From: Euryarchaeota archaeon UBA605
GTDB lineage: Archaea > Thermoplasmatota > Poseidoniia > Poseidoniales > Thalassarchaeaceae
Assembly (NCBI GenBank): GCA_002504905.1
Contig: DATY01000013.1
Location: 79,036-143,035 of the forward strand
Direction of reading: 5' to 3'
DNA length: 64,000 bases
The position numbers were made by a program, and so were the translations under genes. The notes beneath the pieces are model-generated. The model worked only from the letters and a program-made list of their open reading frames with translations, was not told the origin of the DNA and did not search any database. Below, piece by piece: positions 8,121 to 17,767 of the stretch (the first letter of the stretch is position 1; each line of letters begins with the position of its first letter).

Positions 8121-9926
8121 ATGAGCATGTCAGATACAATAGAACTTGACCGAGAATCAGATCCAATAGAAGTTAGAGGTTACGCTTTTTACGATTGGGC
8201 TAAATCAGCATTTGAGACCTCTGTAACCGTTGCAGTATTGCCTGCATGGTATGCATATCTCTTCTTGAAGGCTAATGGATTAACAACAACCATTGGTTCT
8301 ATAGAGATGCAAGGGGATGCTGTTTGGTCATTTGCAGTGGCAATTGGTACACTTTTTATTGCAATCATTAGTCCATCTTTGGGTGTGATTGCTGATAGAA
8401 GAAGAATCAAGATGTGGTGGTTAAGAATACTCACCTATGTAGGTGCAGGTTCAACTTTCCTTCTAGCATTCGCTCCACTTTTACCTATTGAAACTCAGTG
8501 GGTATGGCTAATGGTATTCTTCATGCTAGCTAACGTAGGCCTCAATGGGGCTGGTGTATTCTACAATGCTCTTCTCCCACATATGGGTAAAGATGATGAG
8601 ATGGATAGAATTTCTAATTTAGCATTTGCATATGGTTATCTCGGCGGAGGAATTTTACTTCTGGTTCATCTTATTATGGTAATGACATTAACTGGAGATT
8701 GGGTAATTCCTTTCGTTATGGCTTCATCAGGTATATGGTGGTATAGTTTCGCTTTATTGACATTCAAATGGGTTCCTGAACCGCCAATTGAGAATGAGAT
8801 GCCATCTTTAGGATTCGTTTCATCGGCAAAATTAGCAATTTCTGAGATTAAAAAAACTATTAGTGAAGTTGAAAAATTTAGAACACTCTTCATTTACATG
8901 CTAGCATACTTCTTCTTCATTGATGGAATTAATAGTGTGACTGCTCTTGGAGGTGTATTTGGATCAACTGTACTTGGAATAACAACTGTCGACTTGATTA
9001 TTACAATTTTAGCAATTCAATTTGTAGCTTGGCCATCAGCATTATTGTTCACTAGACTTGCAAGAAAATTGGGCACTAAATCTGCATTAAATATTTCTCT
9101 TGTTGGATGGGTTATACTTTGTTTTGCAGCCCTTTCTTTCGCTCCTCTCGAGTATTCTGATCATGCCGACTATCAAGTTCAATTACATGAAGAACCTGAA
9201 GAAGGAGTTTGGTACTTTACTCCTCATGAAAATCTACTTGATTTCCCTATAGCTCAGATTGAAGGTGGGGATGAGCAAGAGTGGGCAAAATTAAGTCTTG
9301 CAGGAATTGTTGAAGTCGATGAAGACTACACTGATACAGAAATTTACAAATGGGCTGGATTCAATGACGACAATGAACCTATAGCGATTAATTTAGGGGC
9401 ACTAGGTTCAGATATAAATGATATAATTAATTCATTTGAAGATACTAGATTTTCTGTAAGCGCTATTTATGGTGATATGAGCGAAATTTCTGTTGTTGGC
9501 ATAGACCATCCAACAAATCTAGGAGATGGTGTAATTGATATCATTCCGAGTACAGTTAGAGATAAAGTTTGGGAACCTCTTGGCCTTACAGTTGGTCTAC
9601 AATTCTTAATCCTAGGTTGTGCAATGGGTACATTGCTTGGCGGTTCTCAAGGGCTAGCAAGAAGTATGTTTGGTCAAATGGTTCCAGAAACTAGAAGTGC
9701 TGAATTCTTTGGTTTCTTTGGTTTCTTTGGAAAAGTTGCAGCATTCATCGGACCATTGTTGTATGGTTTAATGACAGTAATGTTTGATAGTAGAGTTGGA
9801 ATCTTATCTATAGCAATGCTAATCCTAATTGGAGCAGTAATGATGCGAATGGTTGATCTTGAGCAAGGACGCTTAGATGCACAAGCAGAAGATGCTAAAA
9901 ATAGAGGAATTCAAACTGAAGATTGA
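8121..9926 (+). CDS. MFS transporter, UMF1/Atg22-like, with large soluble insertion
   Basis: The N-terminus 'VRGYAFYDWAKSAFETSV' is the signature of the UMF1/Atg22 branch of the major facilitator superfamily, some members of which export amino acids. About 12 hydrophobic segments are visible, including 'SPSLGVIADRRRIKMW', the MFS loop 2-3 motif. Between roughly residues 345 and 495 there is an acidic, non-membrane insertion ('EYSDHADYQVQLHEEP' onward) that normal members lack. The C-terminal half resumes with 'LLGGSQGLARSMFGQMVP' and 'AEFFGFFGFFGKVAAF', typical of UMF1. The substrate is unknown. The 3' end overlaps tatC on the other strand. Confidence 0.8.
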   Translation: MSMSDTIELDRESDPIEVRGYAFYDWAKSAFETSVTVAVLPAWYAYLFLKANGLTTTIGSIEMQGDAVWSFAVAIGTLFIAIISPSLGVIADRRRIKMWWLRILTYVGAGSTFLLAFAPLLPIETQWVWLMVFFMLANVGLNGAGVFYNALLPHMGKDDEMDRISNLAFAYGYLGGGILLLVHLIMVMTLTGDWVIPFVMASSGIWWYSFALLTFKWVPEPPIENEMPSLGFVSSAKLAISEIKKTISEVEKFRTLFIYMLAYFFFIDGINSVTALGGVFGSTVLGITTVDLIITILAIQFVAWPSALLFTRLARKLGTKSALNISLVGWVILCFAALSFAPLEYSDHADYQVQLHEEPEEGVWYFTPHENLLDFPIAQIEGGDEQEWAKLSLAGIVEVDEDYTDTEIYKWAGFNDDNEPIAINLGALGSDINDIINSFEDTRFSVSAIYGDMSEISVVGIDHPTNLGDGVIDIIPSTVRDKVWEPLGLTVGLQFLILGCAMGTLLGGSQGLARSMFGQMVPETRSAEFFGFFGFFGKVAAFIGPLLYGLMTVMFDSRVGILSIAMLILIGAVMMRMVDLEQGRLDAQAEDAKNRGIQTED

Positions 9927-10720
9927 GATGTTGTAAAAAATTTATCGATCAACAGTGCAACTTCCAATAATAATACAATTGGTCCTCCCACTAAGAACAT
10001 TGAAATCGGGTCTGGAGGTGACAGTACAGCTCCTAGCAATAGTGCAAAAAACCAGATTAATCCTCTATTTTCAGTCAAACTTGATCTACTAATTATCCCA
10101 GTTCTTAATAGTAATAATGTCACTAAAGGTGTTTGAAAACTCATTATAGATCCAAAGAAGAGACCTATAACAAATCCTAACCATGACTGTAATTGCCAAG
10201 TATTAGTTAATCCAACATTACTTGCATCATTTGCTAGAAAATCTAGAAGCATTGGAATTAGTATATTATGAGCATAAATAGCCCCAATTATTCCTAGTCC
10301 AATCGAAGAAAGGGATACTAAAAATAAAATCAAAATTTTAGATTTTTTTTGGTTAATCTTTTCTGTATTGGATTTATTAATAATTTTACTTCCATTCCAT
10401 GACATGTCTATAATTATCATAGTAAATGCCATTGCTATCGCTATCTGTGTTGCAATTCTTAATCGTAGTAAGATCACTTCCATAGGCTGAATAATAATTA
10501 ATTCAACTCCCTCGGGAAGGTATCCGTTTGCTTGTAAAAACCAACTAATTATATCTCCTGAGATAGGATAACCTAATGCTAAACCAAAGATAAAGATACC
10601 AAAAATTAGAGTAATTCTACCTCTTAGATATCTAACTAGATTTACAAATTCAGCCATAGGGATAATGTCCCTCTGCCTGCCTTCCATGTAACTGCGTAGG
10701 CGTTCAGTTACTGAATACAT
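9911..10720 (-). CDS. tatC: Sec-independent protein translocase TatC
   Basis: TatC is the membrane receptor for twin-arginine signal peptides of folded secreted proteins. The product has six hydrophobic segments and family residues: 'MAEFVNLVRYLRGRI' at the N-terminal cytoplasmic region, 'FGSIMSFQTPLVTLLLL' and 'LSPPDPISMFLVGGPIVLLLE' (TatC consensus TPPDxxSQ). I place the start at the ATG at 10720 (MYSVTERL), 14 bases after the DRG GTPase stop. A longer frame would run 70 bases into that gene. tatA is not seen here. Confidence 0.85.
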   Translation of the reverse strand: MYSVTERLRSYMEGRQRDIIPMAEFVNLVRYLRGRITLIFGIFIFGLALGYPISGDIISWFLQANGYLPEGVELIIIQPMEVILLRLRIATQIAIAMAFTMIIIDMSWNGSKIINKSNTEKINQKKSKILILFLVSLSSIGLGIIGAIYAHNILIPMLLDFLANDASNVGLTNTWQLQSWLGFVIGLFFGSIMSFQTPLVTLLLLRTGIISRSSLTENRGLIWFFALLLGAVLSPPDPISMFLVGGPIVLLLEVALLIDKFFTTSQSSV

Positions 10721-10734
10721 CGCTGATAGATTTT

Positions 10735-11850
10735 CTATCTTCTCAGTATTATTGAGAGAATATCTCCATCTTTTAGAAGGTGATCTAGACCCACTCTTTG
10801 CCAATCGAATTTACCGCTCGGCCCTTTAACTCTTGCATATCTAAATTTTCTTACGAAATCCCTATGTAATTTTACACAAACATCTCTTACTGTAGATGTA
10901 TCTTTGATAATCAGTGGCTCTACTAAATCAGCTTCTTGACCTTGAGGCTTCAGAAAAATAGACATGAAACGTAAATTTTCAAATACAAAATCTTTCATAT
11001 TCACAATACCTTTTCCTGTTTTTGCTGATACTTCAAGTACTGGCCAATTGAGTGGGATCATTTCCATAGTTCTTTGAATATCTTTTTCATTTGCTAAATC
11101 CACCTTATTAATTACCACGACTGCATTGCTGTAAACTCTATTTCCTGCCAACGTGTCTACGATATGATCATCTGTCACATCTGTTCTCAATGTAACGGTT
11201 GCAGAAACAATTCCAAAACTTCTTACAATTTCTTGAATCTCTTCATGAGTTAGATTTGTTTGTTTAACTGTGGATCTAACAACGATACCACCTTTATTTG
11301 ATCTTGTAATGAATACCTGAGGTTTCTTTTGGTTTAATCTCATACCTGCTCTCCATAATTCTAAGTCTAATATGTCGAAGTGAGATTCTTGGAACGGATC
11401 AAGAACGTATAATACCATATCTGCCCCTCTAATTACATTAAGAATCTCTTTCCCTCTACCTTTTCCTTCTGCTGCTCCTTTGATTAATCCTGGCAAATCA
11501 AGAATTTGTATCTTAGCACCTTTATGTTCCATCAAACCTGGAATACAAGTCAGTGTCGTAAATGCAAAATTTCCTACTTCTGATTCCACTTCTGTCAACT
11601 GAGATATAAGGCTTGATTTTCCAACGCTTGGAAAGCCCACTAATGCTACAGAGGCATCTCCTGATTTCTTAACTTCGAAACCTGGCCCGCCTCCACTAGA
11701 TTTAGCGTGAGCCTGTGCTTTTTCTTTTCGCGCTTTAAGTGCTGCAATTTTAGCCTTCAATTTTCCAATATGGGCATTTGTAGCTTTATTTTTTTGCGTT
11801 TTTCCAATTTCTTCTTCCAGAGATTTGATTTGCTCATCGATTGTTGCCAT
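10735..11850 (-). CDS. DRG-family GTPase (Obg-like, TGS domain)
   Basis: DRG proteins are ribosome-associated GTPases found in archaea and eukaryotes. The 371-aa product has an N-terminal coiled/basic segment, a G1 P-loop 'GFPSVGKSSL', G2 'FAFTTLTCIPG', G3 'LDLPGLIKGA', G4 'NKVD' and G5 'VSAKTG'. A C-terminal TGS domain ends in 'WQRVGLDHLLKDGDILSIILRR', typical of DRG. Start ATG 11850 follows GGGGAG. It lies upstream of tatC in the same direction and shares a divergent promoter region with the hypothetical gene at 11970. Confidence 0.93.
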   Translation of the reverse strand: MATIDEQIKSLEEEIGKTQKNKATNAHIGKLKAKIAALKARKEKAQAHAKSSGGGPGFEVKKSGDASVALVGFPSVGKSSLISQLTEVESEVGNFAFTTLTCIPGLMEHKGAKIQILDLPGLIKGAAEGKGRGKEILNVIRGADMVLYVLDPFQESHFDILDLELWRAGMRLNQKKPQVFITRSNKGGIVVRSTVKQTNLTHEEIQEIVRSFGIVSATVTLRTDVTDDHIVDTLAGNRVYSNAVVVINKVDLANEKDIQRTMEMIPLNWPVLEVSAKTGKGIVNMKDFVFENLRFMSIFLKPQGQEADLVEPLIIKDTSTVRDVCVKLHRDFVRKFRYARVKGPSGKFDWQRVGLDHLLKDGDILSIILRR

Positions 11851-11882
11851 AATTAATCTCCCCTTCGCAACCGATGCTCATG

Positions 11883-11897
11883 TGACTGGCCCAGTCA
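11883..11897. promoter_or_regulatory. 15-bp perfect palindrome in divergent promoter region
   Basis: The sequence TGACTGG-C-CCAGTCA is a perfect 7+7 inverted repeat in the 119-base gap between the divergent DRG GTPase gene and the hypothetical gene at 11970. It is 33 bases upstream of the DRG start. This could be an operator for a dimeric repressor or part of a transcript hairpin. No regulator is known; the call rests only on symmetry and position. Confidence 0.3.
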
Positions 11898-11969
11898 TCT
11901 ATTCTTCAATTGAATGCCTAACCGATAGTTCATTGTGTACTTCTCTTTGGCTAGGCCCGAGGTACGGAC

Positions 11970-12647
11970 ATGGCAGATGTAATTCTAAATCTTGTTCATC
12001 ATTCTAATTTTAAAAAATTAGTATCATTACCCCTTCAAGAATTATTTGAAAAAGTAGAAGATAGCTCATTGAGAAATTATCGACCTGAATTAGATAATCG
12101 ATTCCATAGAGATTTTGATGTTGATTTAGAAGGAGATATAATGGAATGGTCTGATAAAACTCCAGGTCTAGTATTATCTGATAATTTATATTCTCAACCA
12201 ATTAAAGAATCAGAAATTGCTGAATTAACAATTCTTTTGGCGAAATGGTGTTCATTTTCGGAATGGCGTTGCTGGGATGCTCGTCTCTTTTTGTATGTTG
12301 AACCTATGTTGAAATACAATATTTCTAGTCCTAATGAATTCCTTAATTTTTCATTATGGAATGATTTCATGAATTCGCTATCGAAAACTGATAGGAGATC
12401 CTACTCGGAATCAGTGGTTCTTGATTGGATGAGTAGGAGAGAAGAATTAGGGGAAACAATGGAGCCTTCCGAGGATCCTAGAATATTGCCTACTATGAAT
12501 TCTCATAGAACTTCCAGTGAATCATTACACATATTTCTCAATAGTTTTGACTCAAAAGATATTAGTTTACTTATTGGTCGGGAATATTTAGAACATGAGT
12601 TATGGAGTCTTAATGGAAATTTTTTATACGGAGTGAAGGTGGATTAA
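11970..12647 (+). CDS. Hypothetical protein upstream of nadM
   Basis: The 225-aa product is acidic, soluble and Trp-rich ('KWCSFSEWRCWDARLF', 'YLEHELWSLNGNFLYG'). No signal peptide, membrane segment or recognised motif is present. ATG 11970 is preceded by GAGGT. The stop is 2 bases before the nadM start, so the two are almost certainly co-transcribed and perhaps translationally coupled. The function is not recognisable. Confidence 0.7.
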   Translation: MADVILNLVHHSNFKKLVSLPLQELFEKVEDSSLRNYRPELDNRFHRDFDVDLEGDIMEWSDKTPGLVLSDNLYSQPIKESEIAELTILLAKWCSFSEWRCWDARLFLYVEPMLKYNISSPNEFLNFSLWNDFMNSLSKTDRRSYSESVVLDWMSRREELGETMEPSEDPRILPTMNSHRTSSESLHIFLNSFDSKDISLLIGREYLEHELWSLNGNFLYGVKVD

Positions 12648-12649
12648 GA

Positions 12650-13264
12650 ATGTCAAAATTACCTTTAATTCCACCCCCACCATCTGATTTTCCTGATTCT
12701 GGTTTTGTAGTTCTAGGGCGTTTCCAACCATTTCACAAAGGACATGCCGCAATGATAATCGCTGCCGAAGAGATTCGTTTAGAAAATTACCCAGAATTGA
12801 AATTAATTATCGCAATTGGCTCTTCAAACAGAACTCAGACGCTAAAAAATCCTTGGTCCGAAACTGAAAGAATCGAGATGATAATGTATTGGCTTGAAAA
12901 TGAAGCGAATTTCGATGCCACAATCGTATCTATTCCTGATATTGAAGATCCTCCAAATTGGGTTAGCCATGCAGAAAGATATCATGGAAAGTCTGGAGTA
13001 TTGTTCAGTAGCGATATCAATACTTGTGAATTATATCAGGCATCAAAATGGTCGGTAATTTCAACCTCACTAATTGAAAGAGAGAGATTTGAAGGATGGA
13101 GAGTACGTGAGACAGCTAGAATGCTTTCTACAATAAATGACGAAGATGCTATCAAAATGATTTTAGGACAATCTGTTCCGAAATCAATTATTGTTTTCTT
13201 AATTGAAAATGACTATCTAAAAAGACTAGCATTTTTGGGAGAAGGTGGAGAACCTGTAGGTTAA
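12650..13264 (+). CDS. nadM: Nicotinamide-nucleotide adenylyltransferase
   Basis: NadM joins NMN and ATP to make NAD+. The 204-aa product carries the nucleotidyltransferase signature 'GRFQPFHKGHAAMI' (HxGH), then 'IAIGSSNRTQTLKNPWSETERIEM', the archaeal NMNAT pattern for NMN and phosphate binding. A C-terminal 'STSLIERERFEGWRVRE' corresponds to the ISGTxIR region, here diverged. It is slightly longer than typical archaeal NadM (about 170-190 aa) because of an N-terminal proline-rich extension. It is coupled to the upstream hypothetical gene. Confidence 0.9.
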   Translation: MSKLPLIPPPPSDFPDSGFVVLGRFQPFHKGHAAMIIAAEEIRLENYPELKLIIAIGSSNRTQTLKNPWSETERIEMIMYWLENEANFDATIVSIPDIEDPPNWVSHAERYHGKSGVLFSSDINTCELYQASKWSVISTSLIERERFEGWRVRETARMLSTINDEDAIKMILGQSVPKSIIVFLIENDYLKRLAFLGEGGEPVG

Positions 13265-15327
13265 TTTTCTATTAGATCTTCGGGACTAAAATCACAATAT
13301 CCGTTACAAGTATCTATAATTGTTCCATCGGATAGGAAATTGAATGCCATTTCCCTGGCTATTGGTAAAACACCTATTGCATCATGTGCTGGATGAGGCT
13401 CTTCACCGTATTCATTTCCTACTGGAGCTTGCAGGTATCCTCCATCAAAGAATACTCCTACTGATCCTACATGCCCCTCATCTACAATATTGATTCCATA
13501 GGGTGTAATTGTTGATGAATTGAGTAAAGCGATATCGCCCGTTCTCATCATTCTTGCTGACGAGATATTAGAAATCTGTAAGTCAGAAATTGAAAATAAA
13601 GTCATCAATTCGAATGGTTGTATTTGATCATTGAAACCCCCTTTCCTCAAACTCAAGAATGTGTCTGTTTCAGTCGAATCCCAAAGTGACTGCATTATTG
13701 ACATTGCAACTGCTCTGTCTAATTGATTATCATATCCATATTCACTAGCGAAAACAAAATAGAATTTATCAAATTGTGTACATCTCTCAATAATATGTGA
13801 AAATGATGAACCTCCTGCCCACAATACTCCTCTATTCAAATCAGGAGATAATCCAATTATTGAAGGCCCCCTCAAAGCCCCATTTGAATATCCAGTGTAA
13901 GTTGGATTTGTTGTGTTTACCATCTTCGTACCTTCTTCACCATTGTAAAAATCAGGTAAATCAGAGCAGACTCCCATGAATGTTTTTATCATGACAACCT
14001 GATTAATCATTGCCTGCTCCAATCTTTCAGCCTGATGTTGGAAGTAGTGCATGTTTAAAACAGCATATTCAACGCTTGCGAAATCATCATCTGCCCACCC
14101 ATAAAAACTAGTTCCTAACATTGCAACATTATTTTCATTAGCCCATCCGCTGAGGCTATTTGTATTCCCATTTCCTAGGAATCCATGGCCCCAAATTATC
14201 AAATCAGCAGGTTCTTGACTTTCTACAGCAGAATATGGTATGACTAACCAGAATGGAATCTCCCTATTTTCCACGAAAACCGGAGTTCTATCTTCTGCGG
14301 ATGTTCTCCTAATTAGAGTCGGAGGAAAGAACGATTCTGTATATTGAGGTGCAGTAAAGGTTCCAGTAATCAGCCAGTGACTCGCATTCCCTCCTTTAGT
14401 TTTCATTTCATTAGATTCTATCGTACATCCTATCCCATTTCCAGTTCTCTCTAAAGCATCGTTCCTCATTGAAATCAGAGGTCCGATAATTGATTCAGTT
14501 GAAGAGGTGTGAAAACTCCAAGCGGTTTGTAGTTGATTAATTGAAATATCAGTATTTACTTCTATCCAAGAGAATAAATTTTGAAACGTAGATCTTCTAT
14601 TTTCAATATCTAAGGATGAAGTAATTACTTGATCTCTTAATGCAGCAAAGCCTTCTGGAGTAGGGACTAATTCTCCATTCTCATCTGTTAAACCTGATAT
14701 GATCACTACATATGGCGTATTATGTTCCAATGCTTTGATTGTTCTAATGTGAAGTATAGTCGGCTGATCAATCTCAGATCTTACATCAAGTTCTACCCAG
14801 TGAGGGACCAATTCTCCTGTTAATTTATTCATTAAAACTGTAGAGTGTCCGCTTTCCAAGCTTTTTGAAATACTATATTGTCCTGCTAATTGTGAGACAT
14901 CAGGTTCTTTAGTAAAAGCAGTCATAATTTGTGTATTAGGACTTGCTCCATCCATCTGATTCAAAATTGGTATCTCTATAGGGTCAACTGTTCCTGAACC
15001 CGGTATAGTATTCGAAGAATAATGAATTCTCTTACCTGTAACTGTAGTTTGATCATCAACTAGAAAAGCATCAGAAGGGAAAGGTAGCATACAATGAATT
15101 GAATTTGTATTATCACAACCATCAATATGTGGGATTTCAAGAATTTCCTGAGGCTCTTCGTACAAACAGCTTTCATCATCAATTGTAGCATTTTGATTGT
15201 AATTTAGTGCATTTGAATCAGTACAACCCAAAATTTCGAAAACCTCATCAGTTATCTCATCGTTAACAGCAGTACATCCCGAGAGCACCATGGATATACA
15301 TAATAAAATCACGAGAATTCTATTCAT
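13261..15327 (-). CDS. Secreted lipoprotein with alpha/beta-hydrolase-like domain
   Basis: The N-terminus is a lipoprotein signal peptide ending in the lipobox LSGC. A Cys-rich calcium-site-like motif follows ('GCTDSNALNYNQNATIDD', then ESC), of the GCTDxxAxNYxxxAxxDDGSC type found in surface proteins. 'HCMLPFPSDAFLVDD' and 'LIIWGHGFLGNGN' (HGF oxyanion turn), with 'YTGYSNGALRGP' as a possible nucleophile elbow variant, suggest a large exported esterase/hydrolase. At 688 aa it is long for a simple lipase. The substrate is unknown. It overlaps the nadM stop by 4 bases. Confidence 0.7.
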   Translation of the reverse strand: MNRILVILLCISMVLSGCTAVNDEITDEVFEILGCTDSNALNYNQNATIDDESCLYEEPQEILEIPHIDGCDNTNSIHCMLPFPSDAFLVDDQTTVTGKRIHYSSNTIPGSGTVDPIEIPILNQMDGASPNTQIMTAFTKEPDVSQLAGQYSISKSLESGHSTVLMNKLTGELVPHWVELDVRSEIDQPTILHIRTIKALEHNTPYVVIISGLTDENGELVPTPEGFAALRDQVITSSLDIENRRSTFQNLFSWIEVNTDISINQLQTAWSFHTSSTESIIGPLISMRNDALERTGNGIGCTIESNEMKTKGGNASHWLITGTFTAPQYTESFFPPTLIRRTSAEDRTPVFVENREIPFWLVIPYSAVESQEPADLIIWGHGFLGNGNTNSLSGWANENNVAMLGTSFYGWADDDFASVEYAVLNMHYFQHQAERLEQAMINQVVMIKTFMGVCSDLPDFYNGEEGTKMVNTTNPTYTGYSNGALRGPSIIGLSPDLNRGVLWAGGSSFSHIIERCTQFDKFYFVFASEYGYDNQLDRAVAMSIMQSLWDSTETDTFLSLRKGGFNDQIQPFELMTLFSISDLQISNISSARMMRTGDIALLNSSTITPYGINIVDEGHVGSVGVFFDGGYLQAPVGNEYGEEPHPAHDAIGVLPIAREMAFNFLSDGTIIDTCNGYCDFSPEDLIEN

Positions 15328-15352
15328 ATCCTAACCAATAGAACTTTAGTTA

Positions 15353-15892
15353 TCAATTTTGGTCTTCAGTAACAATAACTTTGACCGGCCTTAAAACACG
15401 TTCATGGAACATATATCCCTGTTCAATTACTTCGATAACTGTGCCCGGTTCCTTTCCTTCGGGGGCAGGAATTACTGCAATTGCTTCCATGAATGAGGGG
15501 TTGAATACTTTATCTAAAGCATCAATCTTTTCTACTCCCTCATTTTCTAGAACTAACTTCAATGTCTTCGCAGTCAAGTTAACTCCTTCAATAAATTTTT
15601 CTGATTCGCTATTCTCGATCGAAATTGCTTTTTCTAAATTATCCAATACTGGGAGTATTTTTGAAGCCAAATTCATACCTGAGAACTTCATCAAGGTATT
15701 TCTCTCCCTGGCATATCTTTGTCTTAGATTTACTAATTCAGCGGCAGAATATTGTTTCTCTTTCTCTAATTCCTCAATTTTTCCCTCAAGAATTATTATT
15801 GGGTCTACAATTTCAATTTCATCTGATTTTTCTTCCTCAGATAACTCCTCAATAGACTCGTCACCCTCTTCTGTCATGACCCTTGGTTTCAA
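15353..15892 (-). CDS. grpE: Nucleotide exchange factor GrpE
   Basis: GrpE releases ADP from DnaK. The 179-aa product has an acidic N-terminus, a long coiled-coil helix ('LEGKIEELEKEKQYSAAELVNLRQRYARE' region), then 'SKILPVLDNLEKAI' and a C-terminal beta domain 'MEAIAVIPAPEGKEPGTVIEVIEQGY' with 'RVLRPVKVIV', all canonical. TTG 15892 has GAAGGA just upstream; ATG 15877 is the alternative. dnaK and dnaJ are not in the window. GrpE in archaea is thought to come from bacteria by transfer. Confidence 0.92.
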   Translation of the reverse strand: MKPRVMTEEGDESIEELSEEEKSDEIEIVDPIIILEGKIEELEKEKQYSAAELVNLRQRYARERNTLMKFSGMNLASKILPVLDNLEKAISIENSESEKFIEGVNLTAKTLKLVLENEGVEKIDALDKVFNPSFMEAIAVIPAPEGKEPGTVIEVIEQGYMFHERVLRPVKVIVTEDQN

Positions 15893-15920
15893 TCATCCTT
15901 CAAGAATCCGATGGTCCAAG

Positions 15921-17699
15921 TTATTCGAGATAGAAGTATTCTCCAGCAATCTTTTGTTCTCTATCTTTCCGACTATCTGGTTTATTGATTCGTGGTCTAT
16001 GAGACTCATGATCTCTCCTGAAAGTTACATTAACATCTTTTAAGAATTTATTCATACCTTTTCTTAAACCTAGTGGGCCAATAGCATTTCCTACTTTTCC
16101 GCCTTCTCCATCAAAAACTAATAATGAATCACTTACTATATCAATAAAATAGATGTCATGATCTATCACCATGGCAGCCTTTTCGTTGCTTTCCATGGTT
16201 CTTCTGATTGCTTTAGCAGCCTCCATCCTAGCATTTGCATCAAGATGTGCACTTGGTTCGTCTAGGAGATATAAATCAGCCTCTTTTCCTAAGCAAATTA
16301 CAATACTGACTGCTTGTAATTCTCCCCCAGACAACTTCTTAGCTCTCAATTCTAGTAATTGGTCAACTTGCAACGGTCTGACAACCTGTGTATGAAACTC
16401 ACCAGTTCTCCATTTATGTCCTAATTCAGTATTCAACCAATCTTCTACAGTTCCTTCGAAATCAGTATTTACATGTTGAGGTTTGTATGAAACTTTTGCC
16501 TCCATTGTACACCAACCTTGATCTGGTTCGATTTCTCCCGCAATCATTTTCACCATGGTAGTTTTTCCAGTTGCATTAGGCCCCACAACTCCTACAACTT
16601 CTGCACTCCTGACCATTCCTTGACCTGTCTTCAACTGGAAACTTCCCAGAGTTTTTTCCATATCTCCCCATTTTAGAATTGGTAAACCAACTTCTTCGCC
16701 TCTAACCCTACCTCTCAGGAATTGTATAGGTTTATCTCTAATTCTAACATTTTCTTCTTTTAAGAACCCTTCAAGGTATGCATTAATAGCGCTTCTAGTT
16801 GATCTAGCAGGAGTGAATATTCCGAAAGCTGCTCTTTCTCCGTATACAATGTGTAAAAGATCACATAAAACGTCTAGAATTGCTAAATCATGCTCCACTA
16901 CAATTACTCTTTTACCCATCTCTGCTAAATTTTGTATTATCTTCACAATTCTCATTCTTTCATGTATATCAAGGTAAGATGAAGGCTCATCAAAGAAATA
17001 TACTTCAGCCTCTTTTAGCATAGTCGCACATATGGCGACTCTTTGCAACTCCCCACCAGATAATTGCCCTATATTCCTGTCTAAGATATGTGTTATTGCT
17101 AATAATTCTGCATATTTCTCCAACTCATCTCTTTCATCAACTTTCTCAAGAAGTTCTCTAGCATTCCCATCAAAAATCTTAGGTAATTTATCAATATATT
17201 GTGGCTTAACAGCAATCCTAACTCCATCATCAGCGACCAATTTTAGATAGTCTCTCAATTCACCTCTAGGGAATGATTCAATGATATCATCCCATTCTGC
17301 AGAGTTAATAGTCCAGTCTCCTAAATTTGGTTGAATAGATCCAGATAACAGATTTATTGCAGTAGATTTCCCCATCCCATTAGGGCCCAGTATTCCAACA
17401 ACCTGCTCTTCTCTAGGCGCTGGTAGTCTAAATAATCTAAATCCATTTTGATCATATCTATGGGTCATTTCTCCATCTAGTTCTTCCGGTAAATTTGTAA
17501 TTATTAATGAATCAAAGGGACATTTATTCACACATATCCCACATCCTATGCAAAGAGGTTCAGAGATTATCGGTTTACCACTTGAATCATCAAGTATGAT
17601 ACATTCTATTCCATTCCTTACTGGTGGGCAATAAACCCAACATTCAGCGTTGCATTTTTCCGGGCTACACCTATCTTCAAGAAGTACAGCCACTCTCAT
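15921..17699 (-). CDS. ABCE1/Rli1 ribosome-recycling ATPase
   Basis: ABCE1 splits ribosomes after termination. The N-terminal Fe-S domain shows eight cysteines in 'CSPEKCNAECWVYC' and 'CIGCGICVNKC'. Two ABC domains follow. NBD1 has 'GPNGMGKSTAINLL', signature 'LSGGELQRVAI' and Walker B 'VYFFDEPSSYLD'; NBD2 has 'GPNATGKTTMVKMI', 'LSGGELQAVSI' and 'LYLLDEPSAHLD'. A hinge 'RTMESNEKAAMVIDHDIYFID' is also typical. I choose ATG 17699 with GGGAGA upstream over TTG 17714. Length of about 592 aa fits the family. Confidence 0.96.
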   Translation of the reverse strand: MRVAVLLEDRCSPEKCNAECWVYCPPVRNGIECIILDDSSGKPIISEPLCIGCGICVNKCPFDSLIITNLPEELDGEMTHRYDQNGFRLFRLPAPREEQVVGILGPNGMGKSTAINLLSGSIQPNLGDWTINSAEWDDIIESFPRGELRDYLKLVADDGVRIAVKPQYIDKLPKIFDGNARELLEKVDERDELEKYAELLAITHILDRNIGQLSGGELQRVAICATMLKEAEVYFFDEPSSYLDIHERMRIVKIIQNLAEMGKRVIVVEHDLAILDVLCDLLHIVYGERAAFGIFTPARSTRSAINAYLEGFLKEENVRIRDKPIQFLRGRVRGEEVGLPILKWGDMEKTLGSFQLKTGQGMVRSAEVVGVVGPNATGKTTMVKMIAGEIEPDQGWCTMEAKVSYKPQHVNTDFEGTVEDWLNTELGHKWRTGEFHTQVVRPLQVDQLLELRAKKLSGGELQAVSIVICLGKEADLYLLDEPSAHLDANARMEAAKAIRRTMESNEKAAMVIDHDIYFIDIVSDSLLVFDGEGGKVGNAIGPLGLRKGMNKFLKDVNVTFRRDHESHRPRINKPDSRKDREQKIAGEYFYLE

Positions 17700-17767
17700 A
17701 TCATTATCTCCCAAGTATTTTACTCAATATATCTTCTATCATTCAGCCTAAATTAGGCCTATTTTGT

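Noticed and set aside
15381..16043. A 220-aa plus-strand reading frame opposite grpE and ABCE1
   Set aside because: It is antisense to two clearly recognised genes, Ser/Phe-rich, and has no ribosome binding site or family pattern.
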